From Nitratireductor luteus (lineage in GTDB: Bacteria > Pseudomonadota > Alphaproteobacteria > Rhizobiales > Rhizobiaceae): a stretch of DNA of 64,000 bases. Every line of letters begins with the position of its first letter. Positions within the stretch are counted from its first letter, which is position 1. Made by a program: the position numbers and the translations under genes. Below are positions 36,285 to 43,345 of the stretch, in pieces. The notes beneath the pieces are model-generated. The model made no database searches and was not told the DNA's origin. It worked only from the letters and a program-made list of their open reading frames with translations. Location of the stretch: NCBI RefSeq assembly GCF_026162365.1, contig NZ_JAOANW010000009.1, positions 62,001-126,000 of the forward strand, written 5' to 3'.

Positions 36285-37559
36285 ATGAAAGCGCTCGAAG
36301 GCGTCCGCATCCTCGATTTCACCCATGTCCAGTCGGGCCCGACCTGCACGCAGTTGCTTGCTTGGTTCGGCGCTGACGTCATCAAGGTAGAACGGCCCGG
36401 TGTCGGCGACATCACGCGCGGTCAATTGCGCGACGTTCCCGATGCCGACAGCCTCTATTTCACCATGCTCAACCACAACAAGCGCTCGATCACGCTCAAC
36501 ACCAAGACCGCCGACGGCAAAAAGGTGCTGGAAGCATTGATCAAGCAGTGCGACGTGATGGTGGAGAATTTCGCGCCGGGCGCGCTCGACCGCATGGGCT
36601 TTACCTGGGAGCGCATCCAGGAGCTCAACCCGGCGATGATCGTTGCCTCCATCAAGGGGTTCGGGCCGGGTCCGTACCAGGACTGCAAGGTCTATGAGAA
36701 CGTCGCCCAGTGCACCGGGGGGGCGGCTTCCACCACCGGCTTCCGCGACGGGCTGCCGCTGGTAACCGGCGCGCAGATCGGCGATTCGGGCACCGGCCTG
36801 CATCTGTGCCTCGGCATCGTCACGGCGCTTTACCAGCGCACCAAGACCGGGCGCGGCCAGAAAGTATCGGCCGCCATGCAGGATGGAGTGCTCAATCTCT
36901 GCCGCGTCAAGCTGCGCGATCAGCAGCGCCTCGCACATGGCCCGCTGAAGGAATACAGCCAGTATGGCGAGGGCATCGAGTTCGGCGATAGCGTGCCGCG
37001 CGCCGGCAATGATTCCGGCGGCGGGCAGCCCGGGCGCATCCTAAAATGCAAGGGCTGGGAGACTGATCCCAACGCCTATATCTACTTCATCACCCAGGCG
37101 CCGGTCTGGGAGGCAATCTGCGATGTCATCGGTAAACCGGGTTGGAAAAGCGATCCCGATTATGCCACACCCAATGCGCGGCTGCCCCGGCTCAATGAGA
37201 TCTTCGCGCGGATCGAGGCATGGACCCAGACGCTCGACAAGTTCGAGGTGATGGACATTCTCAACGCCAAGGATATTCCCTGCGGCCCGATCCTCTCGAT
37301 GAAGGAACTGGCCGAGGATGCTTCCCTGCGTGCCACCGGCACGGTGGTCGAAGTAGAGCATCCCGTGCGTGGCACGTATCTGTCGGTCGGCAATCCCATC
37401 AAGCTCTCTGACAGCCCTACCGAGGTGCAACGTTCGCCCCTACTCGGCGAACATACGGATGAAATCCTGCGCGAGGTGCTGCAGTTCGACGACCAGACGA
37501 TCGCCGATCTGCAGAAAAGCGGCGCGCTTGGAGAAATCGTCAAAATGGCTGCAGAATAA
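36285..37559 (+). CDS. frc: Formyl-CoA:oxalate CoA-transferase
   Basis: 424-residue class III CoA-transferase that moves CoA from formyl-CoA to oxalate, giving oxalyl-CoA and formate. Family hallmarks present are [37 protein letters not shown], the catalytic aspartate in [13 protein letters not shown] (about residue 168), and the glycine loop DSGGGQPG. Length equals Oxalobacter Frc (about 428). AAGGAG lies 6 nt before the ATG at 36285. Cotranscribed with oxc. Confidence 0.96.
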   Translation: MKALEGVRILDFTHVQSGPTCTQLLAWFGADVIKVERPGVGDITRGQLRDVPDADSLYFTMLNHNKRSITLNTKTADGKKVLEALIKQCDVMVENFAPGALDRMGFTWERIQELNPAMIVASIKGFGPGPYQDCKVYENVAQCTGGAASTTGFRDGLPLVTGAQIGDSGTGLHLCLGIVTALYQRTKTGRGQKVSAAMQDGVLNLCRVKLRDQQRLAHGPLKEYSQYGEGIEFGDSVPRAGNDSGGGQPGRILKCKGWETDPNAYIYFITQAPVWEAICDVIGKPGWKSDPDYATPNARLPRLNEIFARIEAWTQTLDKFEVMDILNAKDIPCGPILSMKELAEDASLRATGTVVEVEHPVRGTYLSVGNPIKLSDSPTEVQRSPLLGEHTDEILREVLQFDDQTIADLQKSGALGEIVKMAAE

Positions 37560-37590
37560 ACCGCCAGCCATCCCTCCCGGGAGTGGATTG

Positions 37591-37612
37591 CGGCGGCGCG
37601 CAGGTGCCGCCG
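37591..37612 (+). terminator. Weak stem-loop after frc
   Basis: Arms CGGCGGC and GCCGCCG (7 bp) with an 8-nt loop about 30 nt after the frc stop and no T-run. Possibly the end of the oxc-frc transcript. The rest of 37613-37860 holds only site F. Confidence 0.35.
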
Positions 37613-37787
37613 TCATCCGTCCTGCTGAATCATATCGTTCAGCGTAACCACGGGACCCGATGTTCAGTGGCCGGTGAAAAAGCGGCGCTCCGTTCCTGAG
37701 ACATCTCCAGGTGCCGTTCCGCTTCGAGATGGAACCTGCCAGTCCCGCCCTGTCTTCCCACTTCCGATTGACAGTCACACCAGCTAT

Positions 37788-37804
37788 TGGCATTATATAT
37801 ACCA
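37788..37804. promoter_or_regulatory. 17-bp palindrome site F (second ligase pair)
   Basis: TGGCATTATATATACCA, 57 nt upstream of the ligase beta-subunit ATG. TGG/CCA arms plus CAT/ATA halves fit the consensus. It overlaps where a promoter for the downstream pair would lie. Confidence 0.72.
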
Positions 37805-37860
37805 ACAGCCAAACCGGCGCCGCAAATGGCAACCCGGCCGTTCGCGGGAGGAGGCAGCGC

Positions 37861-39042
37861 ATGAATCTGCAGGAATTCCAATCCAAGATGTTGCTGGTGC
37901 GCTACGGGACCGACGTGCCCAAGGGGCATCCCGCGCTGACAGCCGATGATGCACAAGCGGCCGCGCGCTCCCTTGGCGTCGAACGCTACGCGGTAAAGGC
38001 GCAAGTTCCCGCCGGCGGGCGTGGGCGTTCGAAAGGCGTGGTGCTGGTCTCCTCCCCCGAAGAGGCAGGCGCGGCGGCGCGCGGATTGCTGGGCGAAACG
38101 CTTGTCACCGAGCAAACAGGCCCGGCCGGCTATCTCGTCCGGCAAGTTCTGGTCGAAGAGGCGATCGAGGCAAACAGGAGCCTTTACCTGGCCGTTCTCG
38201 TGGACACTGCCAGGGCCGAGATCGTCATTCTCGCCGGCCCCGAGGGAAGCGAGGATATCGAGGACAAGCTGCAGTCGGGAGAGACGCGAATCGAGCGGCT
38301 GGCGCTCGCCCCCGGCGGCGCCCTGAACGAAACCGATGTCAAGGCGTTGGCCCAGCGGCTTGGCCTCGACGCCAAGCTGCATTCGTCCTTTGCCCGGCTT
38401 CTCGGGCAGTTGCGCACCGCCTTCATGGAAAATGATGCAACCCTGATCGAGCTCAATCCACTCGCCATCACCGCTGCCGGCACCTTCGTTGCGCTCGATG
38501 CCAAGATCGTCATCGATGACAACGCGCTGTTTCGCCACCCCGATCTCATGGCACTACGCGATGACTGGGAGGATGACGGCGTGGAGATCGCCGCCCAGAG
38601 CCACCAGCTCAACTATGTGCGCATGGACGGCGATATCGGCGTCGTGGTCAATGGAGCGGGACTCGGCCTTGCGACGCTGGATATGATCCGCGCCGCCAAT
38701 GGCCGGCCGGCCAACTTCATGGACATCCGCACCACCGCTACCAGCATCGACGTAGCGCATGGCTTCACACTGCTGCTCGATAACCCCGCCGTGCGCTCGA
38801 TTCTGGTCAATGTCCATGGCGGCGGCATGCAGCCGTGCGACATCATTGCCGACGGGCTCGGCATCGCCATGCGCCGCACGGGAAAAGCGCGGCCGACGGT
38901 TGTCCGGCTGGCGGGCAACAACGCCGAATATGCCCGCTTCCGCTTCCAGAACTTCGGCTGCAAGGTGATCGACTGCCCCGATATGAAGGAGGCCGTCACC
39001 CGCGCCGTCGACGAAGCCAGTGCAAGGGGAGAAAGCCGATGA
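37861..39042 (+). CDS. Divergent SucC-like ADP-forming acyl-CoA ligase, beta subunit
   Basis: 393-residue ATP-grasp protein starting MNLQEFQSKMLLVRYGTDVP, with KAQVPAGGRGRSKGV in the nucleotide region. It parallels the 26595-27794 protein but differs at conserved sites. The signature that there reads [11 protein letters not shown] reads VNVHGGGMQPCD here, and [17 protein letters not shown] reads NYVRMDGDIGVVVNGAG. Such changes near the CoA/phosphohistidine interface suggest a different substrate from succinate or malate. The ATG at 37861 has GGAGG 9 nt upstream. It overlaps the alpha subunit and is located directly after oxc-frc. Confidence 0.82.
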   Translation: MNLQEFQSKMLLVRYGTDVPKGHPALTADDAQAAARSLGVERYAVKAQVPAGGRGRSKGVVLVSSPEEAGAAARGLLGETLVTEQTGPAGYLVRQVLVEEAIEANRSLYLAVLVDTARAEIVILAGPEGSEDIEDKLQSGETRIERLALAPGGALNETDVKALAQRLGLDAKLHSSFARLLGQLRTAFMENDATLIELNPLAITAAGTFVALDAKIVIDDNALFRHPDLMALRDDWEDDGVEIAAQSHQLNYVRMDGDIGVVVNGAGLGLATLDMIRAANGRPANFMDIRTTATSIDVAHGFTLLLDNPAVRSILVNVHGGGMQPCDIIADGLGIAMRRTGKARPTVVRLAGNNAEYARFRFQNFGCKVIDCPDMKEAVTRAVDEASARGESR

Positions 39043-39920
39043 GCATTCTGGTCAATGCCGACACGCGGGTGATCTGCCAGGGCATGACAGGCCGCGCCGG
39101 CACCCACTATTCGGCCGCCATGATCGAATACGGCACACGCGTGGTCGGCGGCGTCAGGCCCGGTCGCGGCAGCAGCCGGCATCTGGGCCTGCCGGTCTTC
39201 GACACGGTCGCCTCGGCAAAAGCCGACACCGGCGCAAATGCCAGCATGGTTTTCGTTCCACCCGAAAATGCCGCCGCCGCGATGATCGAGGCGATCGAGG
39301 CCGAAATGCCGTTGGTGGTCGCGTTGACGGAGCGTGTGCCGCTACAGGACATGATCCGCGTGCGCGACGCGCTCAAGCACGGCACGACCACGCTGATCGG
39401 CCCCAACTCGCAAGGCATCCTTGCGCCGGGTGTGTGCAAGATCGGCGTGATGGCGACCGGTGGCGAAAGAAGCGGCCATATCGGCATCCTGTCGCGCTCC
39501 GCCTCGCTGACCAGTGAAGTGACCGCGCAGGTGAGCGCCGCCGGCCTTGGCCAATCGACGACGGTCGGCATCGGCGGCGACGCCATTCACGGGCTGAGCA
39601 TGCGCGCCTGCTTCGAACTCTTCCTCGCCGATCCCGAAACCCACGGCGTCGTCATCGTCGGTGAAATCGGCAGCATCGAAGAGGAGGAATTGGCGGATTT
39701 CATCGCCACCAGCAGGCCGGACATGCCGGTGGTCGCGCTGATCGTCGGCCGCCACGCGCCCGAGCGCCGGCGCATGGGGCACAGCGGCGCATTCATCGAA
39801 GGCGCCAGGAACGACGCCGCAGGCAAGATCCGGGCTCTCGAGAATGCCGGCGTCATCATCGCCGAAAGCCCGCATCTGGTGGGCGAGACGATGCAGCGGG
39901 CTCTTCTGATCGAGGCTTGA
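39039..39920 (+). CDS. Divergent SucD-like ADP-forming acyl-CoA ligase, alpha subunit
   Basis: 293-residue alpha subunit whose CoA-binding start is MSILVNADTRVICQGMTGRA. The phosphohistidine motif is RMGHSGAFIEGARNDA instead of the usual GHAGAI, so the histidine is retained but its neighbours changed; LIGPNSQGIL replaces [10 protein letters not shown]. Its ATG overlaps the beta-subunit stop (ATGA). It forms a second, diverged CoA ligase in the window, a good candidate for activating oxalate or another unusual acid. Not demonstrated. Confidence 0.82.
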   Translation: MSILVNADTRVICQGMTGRAGTHYSAAMIEYGTRVVGGVRPGRGSSRHLGLPVFDTVASAKADTGANASMVFVPPENAAAAMIEAIEAEMPLVVALTERVPLQDMIRVRDALKHGTTTLIGPNSQGILAPGVCKIGVMATGGERSGHIGILSRSASLTSEVTAQVSAAGLGQSTTVGIGGDAIHGLSMRACFELFLADPETHGVVIVGEIGSIEEEELADFIATSRPDMPVVALIVGRHAPERRRMGHSGAFIEGARNDAAGKIRALENAGVIIAESPHLVGETMQRALLIEA

Positions 39921-39940
39921 GCCCCCTGCCCTCGCGGCAA

Positions 39941-40015
39941 TTCCAGGAAAAGCGGATATCCCCTTTTCCTGGAACTGCGCAAGATCAACAGCTTGGATCG
40001 GTTCGCCGTTCCCCC
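39941..40015. repeat. Intergenic repeat (family 2, copy 1) with 12-bp inverted arms
   Basis: TTCCAGGAAAAG (39941-39952) pairs with CTTTTCCTGGAA (39963-39974). It is followed by CAGCTTGGATCGGTTC (39990-40005). The same layout, diverged, occurs at 63826-63900. It lies between convergent genes, so it may also serve as terminator for both. Confidence 0.65.
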
Positions 40016-40033
40016 TGGAATGGGGGCAGTGAT

Positions 40034-40810
40034 CTATTGAATGAACCGGTTGGTCAGGGTACCGATTCCTTCGATCGTGACGCTGACGGTGTTGACCGGC
40101 TCCTTCATGGAGCCCACCCCCAGCGAGGTGCCGCAGCAGATCAGGTCGCCGGGCAACAGCGTCATGTCCTGTGAAAGCAGACTGACCAGCCGGGCCGGCG
40201 GGAAGATCATATCGTCCAGCGGATAATCTTGCCGCTCTGCACCGTTGAGCTCCGTTCGGACACGAAGACCGTCCGTATCAAGGCCGGTCGCAATTACCGG
40301 GCCGAAGGGGCAGAAGCCGTCGAAGCTCTTGGCGCGCGCCCATTGGGCAAAGGTCTTGTCCCGGCTGATGATATCGCCCGCCGTGACGTCGTTGACGCAG
40401 GTATAGCCGAAGATGGCGCTTGCCGCCTCCTTCTCCGCAACATCGCTTATCTGGCGGCCGATGACGATGCCCAACTCGCCCTCATAAACCACTCTTCCAG
40501 AATAGGAGGCAGGGCGGCTGATATCGGCGCCGGGCGCGGCAATGCTTGAAACCGCCTTCAGCAGGTAGAGCGGTTCGGCAGGTTCGGCGACTTCGAGCTT
40601 CGCAGCCAGTTGGTGAAAATTGTTCCACAGCGCGATGATCTTGGAAGGGCGGCAGGGCGGCAGAAGCCTTGCGGCATTCAACGGGTAGCGCATATCCGTC
40701 GGCTGAGGATCGTCGAAGAGATCGCCTTCATGCACAACGATCTGGTCGCCGTCGATAAGGCCGAATTGCTCCCGCCCGTCCGTCTCGAAACGCACCCATT
40801 GCATCATCAT
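40034..40810 (-). CDS. Fumarylacetoacetate hydrolase family protein
   Basis: 258-residue FAH-fold protein (2-hydroxyhepta-2,4-diene-1,7-dioate isomerase/FAHD-like). The metal-site motif is VYEGELGIVIGR (E-x-E) with FGYTCVNDVTAGD downstream, and the C-terminal motif is LLPGDLICCGTSLGVG, which departs from the usual SGTP/GTP ending. Three consecutive ATG codons (40810, 40807, 40804) follow GGAGGAG; spacing favours 40807 or 40804. It lies 35 nt after panE and is probably cotranscribed. FAHD proteins include oxaloacetate decarboxylases and tautomerases, which would fit a pathway making oxaloacetate; this is inference. Confidence 0.8.
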   Translation of the reverse strand: MMMQWVRFETDGREQFGLIDGDQIVVHEGDLFDDPQPTDMRYPLNAARLLPPCRPSKIIALWNNFHQLAAKLEVAEPAEPLYLLKAVSSIAAPGADISRPASYSGRVVYEGELGIVIGRQISDVAEKEAASAIFGYTCVNDVTAGDIISRDKTFAQWARAKSFDGFCPFGPVIATGLDTDGLRVRTELNGAERQDYPLDDMIFPPARLVSLLSQDMTLLPGDLICCGTSLGVGSMKEPVNTVSVTIEGIGTLTNRFIQ

Positions 40811-40845
40811 CTCTCCTCCAGGCTCTATTGTAAAAAGGCTGCCGC

Positions 40846-41865
40846 TCAGGAAGCCGTGCGCCGCTGTTCCGGCTCCACCTCGGGAAAGGTGGGATAGAGC
40901 CCTTTGACACGCCCCATCTGCTGGGCGAGCGCCAGCACACTGTCGATGAACGGCGTTTCGAAGCCGCCAAGGCGGCCCATCTCCTGAACGGACGTGAGGA
41001 GAGCGTCGAGTTCGATGGGGCGTCCATTGGTGACGTCCTGGAGCATCGACGTGCGATGGGCGCCGACGCCGGCGGCTCCATTGATGCGGCGCTCCACATC
41101 GACGCGGAAAGAGGCGCCGAAATGCTCGGCGATCTGCTGCGCCTCGATCATCATGTTGCGGGCAAGTGCCCGCGTGCCAGGTTCGGTGGCAACCACATCG
41201 AGCGTCGCGCCGGTGAGCGCCGAAATCGGATTGAAGCAGAGATTGCCCCACAATTTTATCCAGATGTCATTGCGGATGTCGTCGTAAAAGCGGGGCTTCA
41301 GATCGCCCGCCTCCAGCGCGGACGCCAGTTTCGCAACGCGCTCGCTCTGGCTGCGATCTGGTTCGCCAAGGCCGAACTGATTGCCGTAGACGTGCTTGAT
41401 GACACCCGGCTCGATGATCTCTGCTGCGGGATAGACGGTGGCGCCGATGACCCGCTGCGGGCCGATGAGATGCCATTGCCGCTCGCCCGGATCCACGCTT
41501 TGCAGGCGAAAGCCTGAGAACGCGGAGCCCAGTCCGTGGAAGTACCACCATGGCAGGCCGTTCTGCGCCGTCACCACCGCTGTGTTCTCATGCATCAGCG
41601 GCGCCATGTCGGACGCCGAGTCCCATGCCTGATGCGCCTTCAGCGCGACGATCACATAATCCTGCGGGCCGATGTCGCGCGGGTCCTTGCTCGCGGGCAT
41701 GTGCTCGACGATCTCCTCGCCGTCGATGAGAAGTTTGAGACCATCCTCCTGAATGGCTTTGAGATGTGGACCGCGAGCGATCAGTGAAACATCGGCACCG
41801 CCGCGCTTCATCATCACCGCCATGTAGCCGCCAATTGCGCCTGCGCCAAAAATGCAGATTTTCAT
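40846..41865 (-). CDS. PanE/ApbA-family reductase, candidate oxalyl-CoA reductase
   Basis: 339-residue NADPH-dependent ketopantoate reductase-family protein. It has the Rossmann start MKICIFGAGAIGGYMAVMM (GxGxxG at 7-12), the catalytic lysine region NDIWIKLWGNLCFNPISALT and TLDVVATEPGTRALA. GAGGAGG precedes the ATG at 41865. In Methylorubrum extorquens the PanE2 paralogue beside oxc/frc is oxalyl-CoA reductase, producing glyoxylate. Here the gene carries the oxalate-regulon palindrome and sits downstream of frc, so the same role is likely. A plain 2-dehydropantoate reductase cannot be excluded by sequence. Confidence 0.8.
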   Translation of the reverse strand: MKICIFGAGAIGGYMAVMMKRGGADVSLIARGPHLKAIQEDGLKLLIDGEEIVEHMPASKDPRDIGPQDYVIVALKAHQAWDSASDMAPLMHENTAVVTAQNGLPWWYFHGLGSAFSGFRLQSVDPGERQWHLIGPQRVIGATVYPAAEIIEPGVIKHVYGNQFGLGEPDRSQSERVAKLASALEAGDLKPRFYDDIRNDIWIKLWGNLCFNPISALTGATLDVVATEPGTRALARNMMIEAQQIAEHFGASFRVDVERRINGAAGVGAHRTSMLQDVTNGRPIELDALLTSVQEMGRLGGFETPFIDSVLALAQQMGRVKGLYPTFPEVEPEQRRTAS

Positions 41866-41997
41866 TGTTCCTCCTCAGTCGATCATCAGGGCGCCGGGCA
41901 TGAAACCGCGCGATCATCGCCAATCGGCCTTTGCCAACATCCATCAGCCCTAAGACCTGGACGGATACTTCAGCCCTATGGGCATCGCGTCTGGTTC

Positions 41998-42014
41998 TGG
42001 TATACATAATCCCA
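41998..42014. promoter_or_regulatory. 17-bp palindrome site G (panE-FAH)
   Basis: TGGTATACATAATCCCA, 133 nt upstream of the panE-like start on the minus strand. Only one position deviates from the symmetric consensus. No other feature is visible in 41866-42162. Confidence 0.72.
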
Positions 42015-42162
42015 GAGAGAGCGCCGAGAGTCAAGGTAACGCTTCTGGGCGGCGGGCTGATTATGACTGAATAGAATTTCCGGACTGGCAAGGGAGTCGT
42101 AGTCGACCCCTACCAGCAGCCAACTACCCTCTTGCGTTGTCTTGCAGTCACAGAGCCCGCTG

Positions 42163-43308
42163 TCAGTTCCCCACGCGGCGCAGCAGAGCGCGAACAGCAG
42201 CGCAGCGCAGAATCTCCGCACATGAGCCGACGAGCAGGCCCCAGAAGGGGTCGACCCACACGGTGACACCCGCCGTCACCGCTATCACCGGCCAGCATGA
42301 AGGCTTGCAATTGAACAGGCGTTTTGTGAGCGCGAGTTCGCCGGAGGCCATCAGCAGCAGCGCGCCCAGCCCCGCCGCCGGTATCGCGGCTAGCGTGGAC
42401 AGCCCGAGCCCACCCGGCAGAAGAGCGAAAACCAGCAGGGCCAGACCCAGGACGAGGGGCGCTGCGCCGCTGCGGGCGCCAAACCTGTAGTGTGCCGCCA
42501 GCCCACCGGCTCCGTGACACATGGGCAGAGCCCCAAATGGCGTCAGCAACAGGTTGGCAAGACCGCTTGTCACCGACAACCGCGCCGGTGTTACATGGGC
42601 GGCGCGATCACCGAAATAATCGCCGGCAATCAGCGCGGTGAGCAGAACGGCATTGGTAAGGGTCAGCGAAAGCTGCGGCAGCACAAATTGCGAGACGGCG
42701 CGCTCCAGCTCCGCCGGAGACGGCAGCGGCAGGGCAGAGAACGTGGTAGACGCAGTGTCCAGCTTCATCCCCGGGACATCGAACAGCTGCGCCAACACGA
42801 TCGCCAGTACGAGTGCGATCAAGGCAGCCGGATAGCGCGGCACCAACAACAGCCCCAGAAGCAGTCCGAGGATCAGCACGGCAATGACTGGTGCCGTGGC
42901 CATCAATTCGATGCTAACCAGGGCGAGCGCCATACCGAGCCCCATTTGCAGTCCGGCCAGCACTGATTGCGGCACGACGCGGGCAAGCCGCGTAATCCAT
43001 CCGGTCAGACCCAAAACCAGAAGTACCAGGCCGATCATGACACCGCTGGCCACCAGCCCGGCCGGCTCTATGCCGGCGGTAAGCAACACTGCCGCAACGG
43101 CCTTCATTGGCTGCACGGGTATGGGAAGGCGGTAGTGGACAGCAGTTGCGATATAAAAGATGGCGAACCCTAAAAGGACAGGCGTCGGCGCCAGCCCGAC
43201 CACGGCGATGGAGCCGAGCATCAGGGGCAGCAACGTGCCAAGGTCACCCAGCGCGCCGCTCAGCTCGCGCAGGCTGAACACGAACCTTTCACCCGCAGCT
43301 CTTGGCAT
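42163..43308 (-). CDS. MOT1-type molybdate/sulfate transporter-like membrane protein
   Basis: About 381 residues, strongly hydrophobic with 10-11 predicted helices. The first part reads ELSGALGDLGTLLPLMLGS and IPVQPMKAVAAV, both typical of the SulP-related MOT1 molybdate transporters; CHGAGGLAAHYRFGARSG is the second family signature. The start is ATG 43308, with TTG 43317 as an alternative. Directly downstream of the Mo/W formate dehydrogenase genes on the same strand, it probably supplies oxyanion for their cofactor. Confidence 0.82.
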   Translation of the reverse strand: MPRAAGERFVFSLRELSGALGDLGTLLPLMLGSIAVVGLAPTPVLLGFAIFYIATAVHYRLPIPVQPMKAVAAVLLTAGIEPAGLVASGVMIGLVLLVLGLTGWITRLARVVPQSVLAGLQMGLGMALALVSIELMATAPVIAVLILGLLLGLLLVPRYPAALIALVLAIVLAQLFDVPGMKLDTASTTFSALPLPSPAELERAVSQFVLPQLSLTLTNAVLLTALIAGDYFGDRAAHVTPARLSVTSGLANLLLTPFGALPMCHGAGGLAAHYRFGARSGAAPLVLGLALLVFALLPGGLGLSTLAAIPAAGLGALLLMASGELALTKRLFNCKPSCWPVIAVTAGVTVWVDPFWGLLVGSCAEILRCAAVRALLRRVGN

Positions 43309-43345
43309 CGCTCGCAATCATCCGGTCGCCCCCCAATCCGAACCG

